This document shows positions 15,372-23,593 of a stretch of DNA of 33,461 bases, in pieces. A program made the position numbers and the translations under genes. A model generated the notes under the pieces. It ran no database searches. It worked only from the letters and a program-made list of their open reading frames with translations, and had not been told where the DNA came from. The stretch lies in assembly GCA_016936735.1 (NCBI GenBank), contig JAFGXH010000268.1, positions 1 to 33,461 on the forward strand, written 5' to 3'. How positions within the stretch are numbered: the first letter of the stretch is position 1; each line of letters starts with the position of its first letter. The stretch comes from a bacterium (GTDB taxonomy: Bacteria; UBP6; JAFGXH01).

Positions 15372-15421
15372 CAACATCTATGAGGAGTAATAAAATATCT
15401 ATGAGGAGCTGTCTCAACTCC

Positions 15422-15520
15422 TAATCTCAAGCCTCATTTTGATTAAAAATAGGATTAATCGAATAAAATAACCCTCAAAAGAAAATGAGTAAACAGAGTT
15501 TTAATCAAAAAGACAACAAA
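15422..15520 (-). repeat. ~99-bp repeat, copy A (downstream of DUF285 gene 1)
   Basis: Near-identical to 17445-17544 and 19427-19509. It contains two overlapping inverted repeats: CTCATTTT (15433-15440) with 15482-15489, and TTTTGATTAAAA (15437-15448) with 15499-15510. The two pairings cross, so they are either alternative or pseudoknotted. Confidence 0.85.
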
Positions 15521-15540
15521 TAGAGGCTAAAAAATCATAA

Positions 15541-15564
15541 ATGAACAGTGTATTTTAATGCACT
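15541..15564 (+). repeat. 24-bp dispersed direct repeat, copy 2
   Basis: Second copy of 14303-14326. Here CAGTG and CACTG around a 10-base loop could form a weak hairpin just after the stop of the DUF285 gene 1. Confidence 0.55.
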
Positions 15565-15571
15565 GCCATAA

Positions 15572-17314
15572 TTAAGGCTGACAACTTGTAAAATTTGGTT
15601 TAGGAAGAGTCCAAGATGGAGTATCTACATAAAAATCATCACAATAATTCACTTGATCTACATTCCAACTTGATAAATCTTGATTAAAATCTCTTGCACT
15701 TTCAAACATTTGATGCATGTTAAGAACTTTAGAAACATCCCAATTTGATATATCTTGGTTGAAAGAGGAGGCATAATAAAACATTCCATACATATTTGTA
15801 ACATGAGATGTATTCCAATTTCCAATTGGTTGATTGAATGATGTTGTATTTGAAAACATTCCAGTCATATCTGTAACATTTGATACATTCCAATTATCTA
15901 ATGGTTGATTAAATAATGGATTATAAGCAAACATACCAACTATGTTAGTAACATTAGAAACATCCCAAGAGTTTAAATTTTGATTAAAAGAGATTGCTTC
16001 TTGAAACATTCCAGACATAGTAGTAACATTAGAGACATTCCAAGAGGAGATATCTCCATTAAAAAATTTTGCCTCCTGAAACATACTACTCATATTGGTA
16101 ACTTTTGAGACATCCCAAGAGTTTAAATTTTGGTTAAAAGCGGTTGCTTTTCCAAACATAAGACTCATATTTGTAACATTTGAAACGTTCCATCCATTTA
16201 TATCTCTATTAAAACTAAATGCTTTTAAAAACATAGCATTCATATTTGTAACATTAGATACATCCCAATTAGATATATCTTGATCAAAATAGATTGCTTC
16301 CTGAAACATACTGCTCATATCTGTAACATTGGAGACATTCCAAGAGGAGATATCTCCATTAAAAACAGTTGCTCCTCCAAACATAAAACTCATATCAGTA
16401 ACATTAGAAACATCCCAATTTGATAAGTTTTGGTTAAATGAGATAGCTAATGCAAACATAGCATTCATATCTGTAACATTAGAGAGATTCCAAGAGTTTA
16501 AATCTTGATTAAAAGCGGTTGCATTATAAAACATTAGACTCATATTTGTAACACTTGAAACATCCCAACTTGATAAATCTTGATTAAAAGCGGTTGCATT
16601 ATAAAACATCCCATACATATCTGTAACATTAGAGACATCCCAAGAGTTTATATTACCATTAAATGAGCCTGTATCTGCAAACACAGCTCTCATATTTGTA
16701 ACATTGCTCAAATTAGGAGAATCAGTTGCGGTTAATATTAAATTAGAACAGCCATGAAATGAATGAGACATTGTAAGCCAAGCTATATTTCCCCAATTAT
16801 CTACTGATAAAATCTTGTTTTTATCTCCACTATTATTAAAATATATGGCAGGAAACTCTCCTGAAATTGCAACTTGATATGTTCCTGTAACATCATATTC
16901 ACAGGTGTAATCAGTTGTAACATTTGTTGCTTCAAAGACTCCATCATTATTACAATCTACATTGTAATTGTATGTATATTCTGGATTAGTTGGAATAGTT
17001 ATTTGAGTTGATGATGAAAATCCCTCATTATCTGTTTTCCATGTTGTTATAAATTCAGATATTACAGTTGTTTCGCAATTTAATCCATCTCCAGAATATC
17101 CCTCATTACAACTACAAGAAAAACCTCCTTGAGAATTAGTACAAGTTGCGTTTTCATGACAATTATCTGTGTTTAACAAACACTCATCTATGTCAATACA
17201 AACACCATTTTCCAAAGAAAATCCTATTTCACATTTAGGATCTGGTTTAGAATCATCTGAACTGCCACAACTAATAACAAACATCACTACAAAAAATAAA
17301 ATAGTAGTTTTCAT
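15572..17314 (-). CDS. EGF / BspA-type (DUF285) repeat surface lipoprotein 1
   Basis: A 580-residue lipoprotein: signal with lipobox FVISC at about residue 16, then a calcium-binding EGF module (DIDECLLNTDNCHENATC, six cysteines), a PKD-like stretch (DCNNDGVFEAT...GTYQVAISGEFP), then about 14 DUF285/BspA leucine-rich repeats of about 25 residues (type FNQDLSSWDVSNVTDMSGMF) and a capping segment with two cysteines. BspA-type repeats occur in surface adhesins; binding to a host or to other cells is inference. The start is the ATG at 17314 preceded by GGAG; a TTG four codons earlier overlaps that site. It is a tandem paralogue of 17551-19296 and has a matching promoter. Confidence 0.85.
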   Translation of the reverse strand: MKTTILFFVVMFVISCGSSDDSKPDPKCEIGFSLENGVCIDIDECLLNTDNCHENATCTNSQGGFSCSCNEGYSGDGLNCETTVISEFITTWKTDNEGFSSSTQITIPTNPEYTYNYNVDCNNDGVFEATNVTTDYTCEYDVTGTYQVAISGEFPAIYFNNSGDKNKILSVDNWGNIAWLTMSHSFHGCSNLILTATDSPNLSNVTNMRAVFADTGSFNGNINSWDVSNVTDMYGMFYNATAFNQDLSSWDVSSVTNMSLMFYNATAFNQDLNSWNLSNVTDMNAMFALAISFNQNLSNWDVSNVTDMSFMFGGATVFNGDISSWNVSNVTDMSSMFQEAIYFDQDISNWDVSNVTNMNAMFLKAFSFNRDINGWNVSNVTNMSLMFGKATAFNQNLNSWDVSKVTNMSSMFQEAKFFNGDISSWNVSNVTTMSGMFQEAISFNQNLNSWDVSNVTNIVGMFAYNPLFNQPLDNWNVSNVTDMTGMFSNTTSFNQPIGNWNTSHVTNMYGMFYYASSFNQDISNWDVSKVLNMHQMFESARDFNQDLSSWNVDQVNYCDDFYVDTPSWTLPKPNFTSCQP

Positions 17315-17340
17315 AAGCTTCTCCAATAAAAGAATCTTTA

Positions 17341-17369
17341 TTCATATCATATTTTTTTCACAATTTCAA
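17341..17369 (-). promoter_or_regulatory. Promoter of DUF285 gene 1
   Basis: TTGAAA (17364-17369), 17 bases, TATGAA (17341-17346) on the minus strand. The same boxes at the same distance precede the paralogue, so both genes should be expressed alike. Confidence 0.5.
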
Positions 17370-17444
17370 TAAGATATATTTATAATAGATGAAATAATTA
17401 TAAAAAAAATTACTACACTTTCAATGAATTGACTTTGAAAAGCT

Positions 17445-17544
17445 TAATCTCAAGCCTAATTTTGATTAAAAATAGGATTAATTGAATAAAAATAACCCTC
17501 AAAAGAAAATGAGTAAACAGAGTTTTAATCAAAAAGACAACAAA
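17445..17544 (-). repeat. ~99-bp repeat, copy B (between the two DUF285 genes)
   Basis: One base longer than copy A, with a few substitutions. The change CTCATTTT to CTAATTTT breaks one of the two inverted repeats, while the TTTTGATTAAAA/TTTTAATCAAAA pair is kept. Confidence 0.85.
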
Positions 17545-17550
17545 AAGAGA

Positions 17551-19296
17551 TTACTTTGGATTACAACTTGTAAAATTAGGTTTAGGAAGAGTCCAAGATG
17601 GAGTATCTACATTAAACTCATCACAATAATTCACTTGATCTACATCCCAATTTGATAAATCTTGATTGAATAAGGTTGCATTATAAAACATTGTATCCAT
17701 ATTTTTAATTTTTGAAACATCCCAAGATGATATATCTCCATTAAAAGAGGTTGCCTCATAAAACATTCCATTCATAGAAGTAACATTAGAAACATTCCAA
17801 GATGATAAATTCTGGTTAAAAGATTTTGCTCTAGCAAACATATCACTCATACTAATAACTTTAGAAACATTCCAATTATTAAGAGGTTGATTAAAAGATG
17901 TTGCATTTACAAACATAGAGCTCATATAAGTAACATTAGAAACATTCCAATTATTAAGAGGTTGATTAAATGATACTGCACTATAAAACATCTTGTTCAT
18001 ATAAGTAACTTTTGAGACATTCCAATTATTAAGAGGTTGATTAAAAGAGATTGCATTATAAAACATCTCATTCATAGAGGTAACTTTAGAAACATTCCAA
18101 CTATTTAAAGGTTGCTTAAAAGAGGTTGCATGATGAAACATCTTATCCATAGAAGTAACTTTAGAAACATCCCAAGAATCTAAAGGTTGGTTAAAAGAGA
18201 CTGCATTAGAAAACATTTGAGACATTGTTGTAACATTAGAAACATTCCAATTATTTAATGGTTGATTAAAAGATATTGAATAAAGAAACATTCCATGCAT
18301 ATTAGTAACATTACTTACATTCCAATTATTTAATGGTTGATTAAATTGTGCAAAAGCAAACATATAGCTCATATTTGTAACATTTGAGACATCCCAAGAA
18401 TCTATTGATTGATTAAAATTTGTACCACAAAACATATGACTCATATCTGTAACACTTGAAACATCCCAATTATTAAGAGGTTGATTAAATATCATAGTTC
18501 GTCCAGTATTAATAATTGAACTAAACATATAACTCATGTCTGTAACATTAGATACATTCCAATTATTAAGTGGTTGATTGAATGCTTTTGCAGCATAAAA
18601 CATATAACTCATATCTGTAACACTTGAAACATCCCAATCATTGATGTTTTGATTAAATTTTGTTCCTTTAAACATCTCACTCATATTTGTAACAGATGAT
18701 AATATTGGTATGTTTAATGTATTAGCAGTTAAATTAGAACAACCTGAAAATGCTTTCTTCATTGTCTGCCAAACAATAGAACCCCAACTATTTATTGAGA
18801 GAATTTTTAATTTATCCCCACCATCATTAAAATAGATTGCAGGAAACTCTCCAACTATTGCAACTTGATATGTTCCAGCAACATCATAATTGCAAGTATA
18901 ATCACCTGGAATATTTATTGCCTCAAAAACTCCATCATTGTTGCAATCAATAGTGTAATTGTATGTGTATTCTATATTTGTTGGAATAATTAATTGAGTA
19001 GATGAAGAGACTCCCTCATTATCTGTTTTCCAAGTTGTTATAAATGGATTAATTTTACAACTAATTCCATCTCCAGAGTATCCAGATTTACATTTACAAT
19101 TGAAGGAGGCATCTATATTAGTACAAGTTGCGTTTTCATGACAGTTATCTGTGTTTAAAAAACACTCATCTATATCAATACAAACACCATTTTCTAATGA
19201 AAATCCTATTTCACATTTAAGATCTGGTTTAGATTTTTTTGAATCACTACAACTAATAAGAAATATCACTACAAAAAATAAAATAGTAGTTTTCAT
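17551..19296 (-). CDS. EGF / BspA-type (DUF285) repeat surface lipoprotein 2
   Basis: A 581-residue paralogue of 15572-17314 with the same order: lipobox FLISC, EGF module (DIDECFLNTDNCHENATC), PKD-like stretch, about 14 DUF285 repeats and the same C-terminal cap (DTPSWTLPKPNFTSC). The first ~160 residues and the last ~40 are close to gene 1, but the repeats differ. Here most read FNQPLNNWNVSNVT, with one repeat carrying a short insertion (SSIINTGRTMI), whereas gene 1 mixes FNQDLSSW and FNGDISSW forms. Repeats within each gene have therefore been homogenised separately since duplication. The ATG at 19296 follows GGAG. Likely a second surface adhesin variant. Confidence 0.85.
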   Translation of the reverse strand: MKTTILFFVVIFLISCSDSKKSKPDLKCEIGFSLENGVCIDIDECFLNTDNCHENATCTNIDASFNCKCKSGYSGDGISCKINPFITTWKTDNEGVSSSTQLIIPTNIEYTYNYTIDCNNDGVFEAINIPGDYTCNYDVAGTYQVAIVGEFPAIYFNDGGDKLKILSINSWGSIVWQTMKKAFSGCSNLTANTLNIPILSSVTNMSEMFKGTKFNQNINDWDVSSVTDMSYMFYAAKAFNQPLNNWNVSNVTDMSYMFSSIINTGRTMIFNQPLNNWDVSSVTDMSHMFCGTNFNQSIDSWDVSNVTNMSYMFAFAQFNQPLNNWNVSNVTNMHGMFLYSISFNQPLNNWNVSNVTTMSQMFSNAVSFNQPLDSWDVSKVTSMDKMFHHATSFKQPLNSWNVSKVTSMNEMFYNAISFNQPLNNWNVSKVTYMNKMFYSAVSFNQPLNNWNVSNVTYMSSMFVNATSFNQPLNNWNVSKVISMSDMFARAKSFNQNLSSWNVSNVTSMNGMFYEATSFNGDISSWDVSKIKNMDTMFYNATLFNQDLSNWDVDQVNYCDEFNVDTPSWTLPKPNFTSCNPK

Positions 19297-19322
19297 AAGC
19301 TTCTCCAATAAAAGAATCTTTA

Positions 19323-19351
19323 TTCATATCATATTTTTTTCATAATTTCAA
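19323..19351 (-). promoter_or_regulatory. Promoter of DUF285 gene 2
   Basis: TTGAAA (19346-19351), 17 bases, TATGAA (19323-19328), matching the gene 1 promoter with few changes in the spacer. Confidence 0.5.
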
Positions 19352-19426
19352 TAAGATGTATTTATAATATATAGAATAATTATAAAAAAAATTACTACAT
19401 ATTCAATGGATTAATTTTGAAAAGCT

Positions 19427-19509
19427 TAATCTCAAGCCTCATTTTGATTAAAAATAGGATTAATCGAATAAAATAACCCTCAAAAGAAAATGAGTAAACA
19501 GAGTTTTAA
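19427..19509 (-). repeat. ~99-bp repeat, copy C (upstream of DUF285 gene 2)
   Basis: Matches copies A and B up to GAGTTTTAA, then diverges, so it lacks the last ~15 bases including half of an inverted repeat. As it precedes gene 2 and is followed by rnhC, it marks one edge of the tandem duplication. The rest of the 326-bp gap 19297-19622 is the gene 2 promoter and AT-rich sequence without other features. Confidence 0.85.
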
Positions 19510-19622
19510 ATAGAATTAAAAAGTATTGGAAAAAAGTGAAGAAAAAAGTTAAAAGAATAGGGATGATGATAGGGAAAGATAATCTATCTATTTAAAATTT
19601 AAAATCAATTTAAGAGAAACTA

Positions 19623-20588
19623 ATGGATGATCATTTTGAGATTTATAAAAATCTTTTTATCAAACAGATAAAAGAGTTAGGATTTAAAGAGATTTCGGAA
19701 AACGAAATCTCTTATGGTGTTCAGATTGTTGGATATTATGGGACAGAGAGGTCTATTTTTAGATTATACTACTCAAAGAAGGGGTTTAAAACAGATTTTT
19801 CTCAAATAAAATCTCAAAAAATATTAGAGCTATTTGAAAAAAAAGAGTCTCCACAGCTTTTTGAGATAGAGAAGACAGTATCAAAAGCTGGAAAGGCTAA
19901 AGTTGATGATGTTGAGGGGGTGAAAGAGGAGTTTTTCTCAATTGGTTCAGATGAAACAGGGAAGGGGGATATGATAGGGCCTCTTTTCACAGCTGCAGTC
20001 TATGTTGATGAGACTTTAGCAAAAACATTTAGAGTTCTTGGTGTTCGAGATTCAAAAGAGATAACATCACAAACAGAGCTAAAGGAGTTATACACTCAGA
20101 TAACTCAGACTGCTCCATACTCTGTTCAAATAATTGAGCCTGCAAGATATAATAAGATGTATGAAAAAGTTAAAAATATAAATTTAATACTTGCGTGGGG
20201 TCATAAAGAGGCGATACATGAGGTTTTAAAAACAGTAGATGCGGAGAAAAAAGAGGTTAAGCGAATAATAATAGACAAGTTTTCGACTATAGACTATTTT
20301 AAAAAGGAGTTTGATAAAGAGGTTATGCAGATATCTAAAGGGGAGTATTATATATCTGTTGCAGCCGCTTCGATTGTTGCAAGATATACTCAACTTGAGT
20401 ATTTGAAAAAGCTTAATATGAAATATAAAAAGAATAGTATTGAGTTTTCTGTTGGGATGAGTCCTAAAAATAGTAAAATGCTTAGCAGGTATTTAGATTT
20501 TTACTCTGTTGAGTCACTTTTTTATTTAACGAAGCTTCATTTTAAAACTGTTGATGAGATAGTTAGTAAAAAAACTTTATTGAAATAG
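19623..20588 (+). CDS. rnhC: Ribonuclease HIII
   Basis: A 321-residue RNase H that cuts the RNA strand of RNA-DNA hybrids. RNase HIII is recognised by the N-terminal TBP-like substrate-binding domain (about residues 1-90) and the catalytic-domain motif GSDETGKGD with D110 and E111, a third acidic residue D218 (IIIDKF), and AAASIVAR. The length is typical of HIII (about 300) rather than HII (about 200). The ribosome-binding site is weak (AAGAG). A 10-bp perfect hairpin (19688-19712) lies inside the coding start region. It stands alone on the plus strand between the DUF285 genes and the minus-strand rmlD-like gene. Confidence 0.9.
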   Translation: MDDHFEIYKNLFIKQIKELGFKEISENEISYGVQIVGYYGTERSIFRLYYSKKGFKTDFSQIKSQKILELFEKKESPQLFEIEKTVSKAGKAKVDDVEGVKEEFFSIGSDETGKGDMIGPLFTAAVYVDETLAKTFRVLGVRDSKEITSQTELKELYTQITQTAPYSVQIIEPARYNKMYEKVKNINLILAWGHKEAIHEVLKTVDAEKKEVKRIIIDKFSTIDYFKKEFDKEVMQISKGEYYISVAAASIVARYTQLEYLKKLNMKYKKNSIEFSVGMSPKNSKMLSRYLDFYSVESLFYLTKLHFKTVDEIVSKKTLLK

Positions 20589-20624
20589 CTGTTTAATCTA
20601 TTTTTTTATTGAAAGCTATTTTTT
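20583..20624 (+). terminator. Terminator of rnhC
   Basis: AAATAGCT (20583-20590) pairs with AGCTATTT (20614-20621), extended by TTTAAT/ATTGAA inside and followed by T residues. The rnhC stop codon is part of the stem. Confidence 0.6.
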
Positions 20625-20631
20625 ATCCAAC

Positions 20632-21492
20632 CTAAAGTGGATAGTGCTTATAAATATTTTTGTTGTTATCCATCCACTCTTTTAACTCAAGTAACATATC
20701 TTTATAACTTTTATTCTCATATTTAAAATCATCTCTTTCTGAAATAAGAGTTTTATCAATAATATAGCTTGAGTTTGAAACTATATTAATGTTCTGATTC
20801 CAAATATTTTTAAAAAGGTTTAATAAATCATATTTTGATATATTTGGTGATGTTGTTAAATTATAAACTCCTGTTATTTTACTATCCAAAAGTTTTTCTA
20901 TAGTTTTTGCAAGTTGCAGTGTTGTGACTCCAGACCAAAAGGCTGAACTATAACCATTTATCTCATCTTTTTGATTTAAAAACCAATGTAATAACCCTGT
21001 TCCATTAGATTTTAACTCTGGACCAATAATTGAGGTTCTTATTGTTAAATCAAAACCATTATCTATCTCTCCAAGAGCTTTTGTTCGGGCATAGTTATCA
21101 TCACCATCACGAAAGGAGCCTTCACTATATCCTCCAGATTTACCAGAGAAAACACAATCTGTACTAATGTGAATAGTTTTTGCTTTAATAACTCTAGAGA
21201 TATTAGATAAAAAGTGTGGAAGATAACTATTTAATTTTATTGCATTTAAAATATTATCTTGTGAAGCTTTTACTAAAACTCCAACTGAGTTTATTATAAA
21301 ATCTGGAGAGATATCTAAAATATAACTCTCTAAACTATCAAAATCTGTTACATCTAATTTTTTATCAACAAATTTTGATTCCCCTCTTCCAACTCCAAAA
21401 ATATTATATCTATCTGTTAATTTTAAATATTGATAAACAATATGTCCTAACATCCCTTCAGAGCCTAAAATAATAATCTTCTGTTTTTTCAA
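20632..21492 (-). CDS. RmlD-like dTDP-4-dehydrorhamnose reductase / NAD(P)-dependent sugar epimerase family
   Basis: A 286-residue short-chain dehydrogenase-type protein. The N-terminal Rossmann motif GSEGMLG, the serine region ISTDCVFSG and the YARTK catalytic Tyr/Lys are present, in the arrangement of RmlD. RmlD makes dTDP-L-rhamnose for surface polysaccharide; rmlA, B and C are not in the window, so the sugar is unproven. The start is probably TTG at 21492: GGAGGAG precedes it by four bases, and the longer frame begins inside that site. It is the last gene of a minus-strand run with envelope genes. Confidence 0.75.
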   Translation of the reverse strand: MKKQKIIILGSEGMLGHIVYQYLKLTDRYNIFGVGRGESKFVDKKLDVTDFDSLESYILDISPDFIINSVGVLVKASQDNILNAIKLNSYLPHFLSNISRVIKAKTIHISTDCVFSGKSGGYSEGSFRDGDDNYARTKALGEIDNGFDLTIRTSIIGPELKSNGTGLLHWFLNQKDEINGYSSAFWSGVTTLQLAKTIEKLLDSKITGVYNLTTSPNISKYDLLNLFKNIWNQNINIVSNSSYIIDKTLISERDDFKYENKSYKDMLLELKEWMDNNKNIYKHYPL

Positions 21493-21555
21493 AATCTCCT
21501 CCAATAAAAACTAAAGAGAACATAAATATTTATCTGAATTTAAAATGAGATATAT

Positions 21556-22554
21556 CTATTTTTCTAATTTTGGATTTACCCAAACCCAAAACTCTCTCAA
21601 AATATATATTGTTGTGATGGCAAGATATAAAATTCTTATTGTTAAATATGTGATTATATATATAATCCAATTTTCACATTTAAATAAAATTGAGAAGTGA
21701 AGTAGAATTAAAAGTATTGGGGTTATATAGTCTGGATGTCTCTCAATTGTATCTGCAAGATGTCCCTTCATTAATCCACCAATATATAGTATTCCATAAA
21801 GAGATACTATTATTATAACATATAATCGATCTTTTATTGATAGTGTTGAACAGGCTATAATAATTAATTGTGATGCAGTAAATGCCATAATTTTAAAATT
21901 TATCTTTTTTATTCTAATAATTGTTCCTAAAAATGTTATAAACTCAGATAGAACAATAAAAAGAAGAAATAGATGAATTATCATTAAGTTTCCATAAACT
22001 TTTTTATTCATCAAATCATGAAATGATTCAAAATATCCAAGAGCAACAACAGATATTGTTAAAACAACACCCTCAAATGAACCAATTTTCTCAAAAATAA
22101 GTTTTTTTGTTTTAAATTGCTCAAAAAATACTGATGCATGAACTAAATAGGAGAATCCTATCACCATTGATATTATAAAAATATTCTGAAACTCAAAAAG
22201 AAGTAAAAATGTTCCTAAAAGTATTCCATTATTGAGAGTATCCATAAAATGATCAAAAAACTCACCTAAAGCAGAGCTTGTTTTTGTTCTTTTTGCCTGC
22301 ATTCCATCAAAATGATCAAATAAAAGATATAGAAAAAACAGAGTTGGAATAATTATAAAATTGATTTTTAAAGATCTACCAAAATGAAAAGCTAAAAAGA
22401 ATGCAATAAACATAAATATGTTTGAGATGATTGTTATTATATTTGCAGGAATGGCTCTTGGAACAAAAACTAAAAGAGGTCTTGCAATACGCTCCCTGAA
22501 AAAGGGTGTCATAATTGATTTATCCTCAACACAATAGCGATACTCTGGAATCAT
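21556..22554 (-). CDS. CDP-alcohol phosphotransferase, similar to ethanolamine/choline phosphotransferases
   Basis: A 332-residue membrane enzyme with about eight to ten hydrophobic segments. The CDP-alcohol motif is D80, D83-G84, A87, G97, D101, D105; the usual Arg after A87 is Lys, with Arg next (DGMQAKRTKTSS). This spacing and wording are closer to eukaryotic CEPT1/EPT1 (DGKQARRT type, followed by LGELFDH) than to PssA or PgsA. It would transfer an aminoalcohol phosphate from a CDP-alcohol to a lipid acceptor, which is inference. GGGGG precedes the ATG by four bases. It lies between lgt and the rmlD-like gene on the same strand. Confidence 0.75.
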   Translation of the reverse strand: MIPEYRYCVEDKSIMTPFFRERIARPLLVFVPRAIPANIITIISNIFMFIAFFLAFHFGRSLKINFIIIPTLFFLYLLFDHFDGMQAKRTKTSSALGEFFDHFMDTLNNGILLGTFLLLFEFQNIFIISMVIGFSYLVHASVFFEQFKTKKLIFEKIGSFEGVVLTISVVALGYFESFHDLMNKKVYGNLMIIHLFLLFIVLSEFITFLGTIIRIKKINFKIMAFTASQLIIIACSTLSIKDRLYVIIIVSLYGILYIGGLMKGHLADTIERHPDYITPILLILLHFSILFKCENWIIYIITYLTIRILYLAITTIYILREFWVWVNPKLEK

Positions 22555-22613
22555 ATAACCCCCAAAAAATTAGGATTATATAATGAATAAAAAAAAAATT
22601 CTACTATTTTTTG

Positions 22614-23522
22614 CTACTCTTGAGTGATATTTTCTATTTTAGGCTCTGTTTTTAATAATGATTTATCTCTACTCTTTTTATATATGAATATTGTTATGGA
22701 TATTAAAACTAATGAGATTGTTTGAGATGTTGTTAAAATAATTGGATGCCCCTCTGGTAATCCTAATATAGAGTTTATTGAGTTTGATGTGAATTTAAAA
22801 AGATAACCTCTTACTCCATCACCTCTAAAAATCTCAACAATAAATCTTTCAATAGAGTATATTGTTAAATATAGAAGTGCAATCTCTCCATTAAATCTTT
22901 TTTTATCAAATCTAAACCATAAAAATAGAAAAATCAGAAAAAGTGCTCCTGCCTCATATAGTTGTGTTGGATGAATTGCTAAAGAGTGATGGGTGTGATT
23001 TGAAATTAACCCTAAATTTAAATGATCATCATAAGGGATAGAGTTTTCTGGAAATTGTACCCCAACAAAACTATCTGTTGGAACTCCATAACAACATCCA
23101 GCAGAAAAACATCCCAATCTACCCACAGAGTGACCAATTGTTGCTCCAAGAGATAGTAAATCTGCCATTAGAAAAACATTTTTCCCCTTTTTTCTTGCAT
23201 ACAATATAAAATATATACTGGCACTTATAAATCCACCAAAAAAAACAAGGCCACCATCCCAAACCCTTATTGGTGCAAAATAGTCTCCATTTTGCATAAG
23301 GTTACTATACATTTTTAAATTTGTAAGAATAAAAAGTAATCTTGCTCCAATTAAAGCTATAATAAGAGTATAAAATGCGAAATCATAAAGCTCTTTTCCA
23401 CCAAATCCAAAGGGAGCTCCCTTTTTTTTAACTAAAATCACAGCTAAAGTGAAACCAACAGCCATTAAAAATCCATAAGTATGAACTGTTTGGCCAAAAA
23501 CAGAGAATAGATCATTAAACAT
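22614..23522 (-). CDS. lgt: Prolipoprotein diacylglyceryl transferase, second copy
   Basis: A 302-residue inner-membrane enzyme that attaches diacylglycerol from phosphatidylglycerol to the lipobox cysteine. Lgt motifs are clear: WDGGLVFFGGF, GRLGCFSAGCCYG (the form with cysteines common outside gammaproteobacteria), HPTQLYE, and ERFIVEIFRGD. Where E. coli Lgt has the His of HGGL, this copy has Phe (Tyr in the sister copy), which is frequent in this subgroup. A charged C-terminal tail follows the last helix. It lacks the Cys-rich insertion of the first copy. AGG before the ATG is a modest ribosome-binding site. It is 71 bases after the first lgt. Confidence 0.88.
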   Translation of the reverse strand: MFNDLFSVFGQTVHTYGFLMAVGFTLAVILVKKKGAPFGFGGKELYDFAFYTLIIALIGARLLFILTNLKMYSNLMQNGDYFAPIRVWDGGLVFFGGFISASIYFILYARKKGKNVFLMADLLSLGATIGHSVGRLGCFSAGCCYGVPTDSFVGVQFPENSIPYDDHLNLGLISNHTHHSLAIHPTQLYEAGALFLIFLFLWFRFDKKRFNGEIALLYLTIYSIERFIVEIFRGDGVRGYLFKFTSNSINSILGLPEGHPIILTTSQTISLVLISITIFIYKKSRDKSLLKTEPKIENITQE

Positions 23523-23593
23523 AAATATAAACCTTTAAAATACTCAAATTATATTTGAATTTGTAACTTTTTTATAAATGGTTTTATAAAAAT

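Larger units (their letters stand above)
15029..15571. other. 543-bp repeat-filled intergenic region
   Basis: Contains, left to right, the 21-bp minisatellite (15149-15352), a 20-bp palindrome (15352-15371), two diverged minisatellite units, copy A of the ~99-bp repeat (15422-15520), and copy 2 of the 24-bp repeat (15541-15564). The long minus-strand frame across the minisatellite is judged not to be a gene. Confidence 0.7.

Noticed and set aside
15118-15417. 99-codon minus-strand frame of LFLPEVL repeats across the minisatellite
   Set aside because: It exists because the repeat unit is 21 bp (seven codons) without stops. The only start is a TTG touching an AGGAG with no proper spacing, and the palindrome and diverged units are read through. 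A leucine-only peptide like this is not credible without expression data.
15422-19509. Integron-like gene cassettes with attC sites after each lipoprotein gene
   Set aside because: The ~99-bp element follows each gene and has inverted repeats, but the attC core motifs (RYYYAAC and GTTRRRY ends) are not found, the genes are paralogues, and no integrase is present. Tandem duplication explains the layout better.
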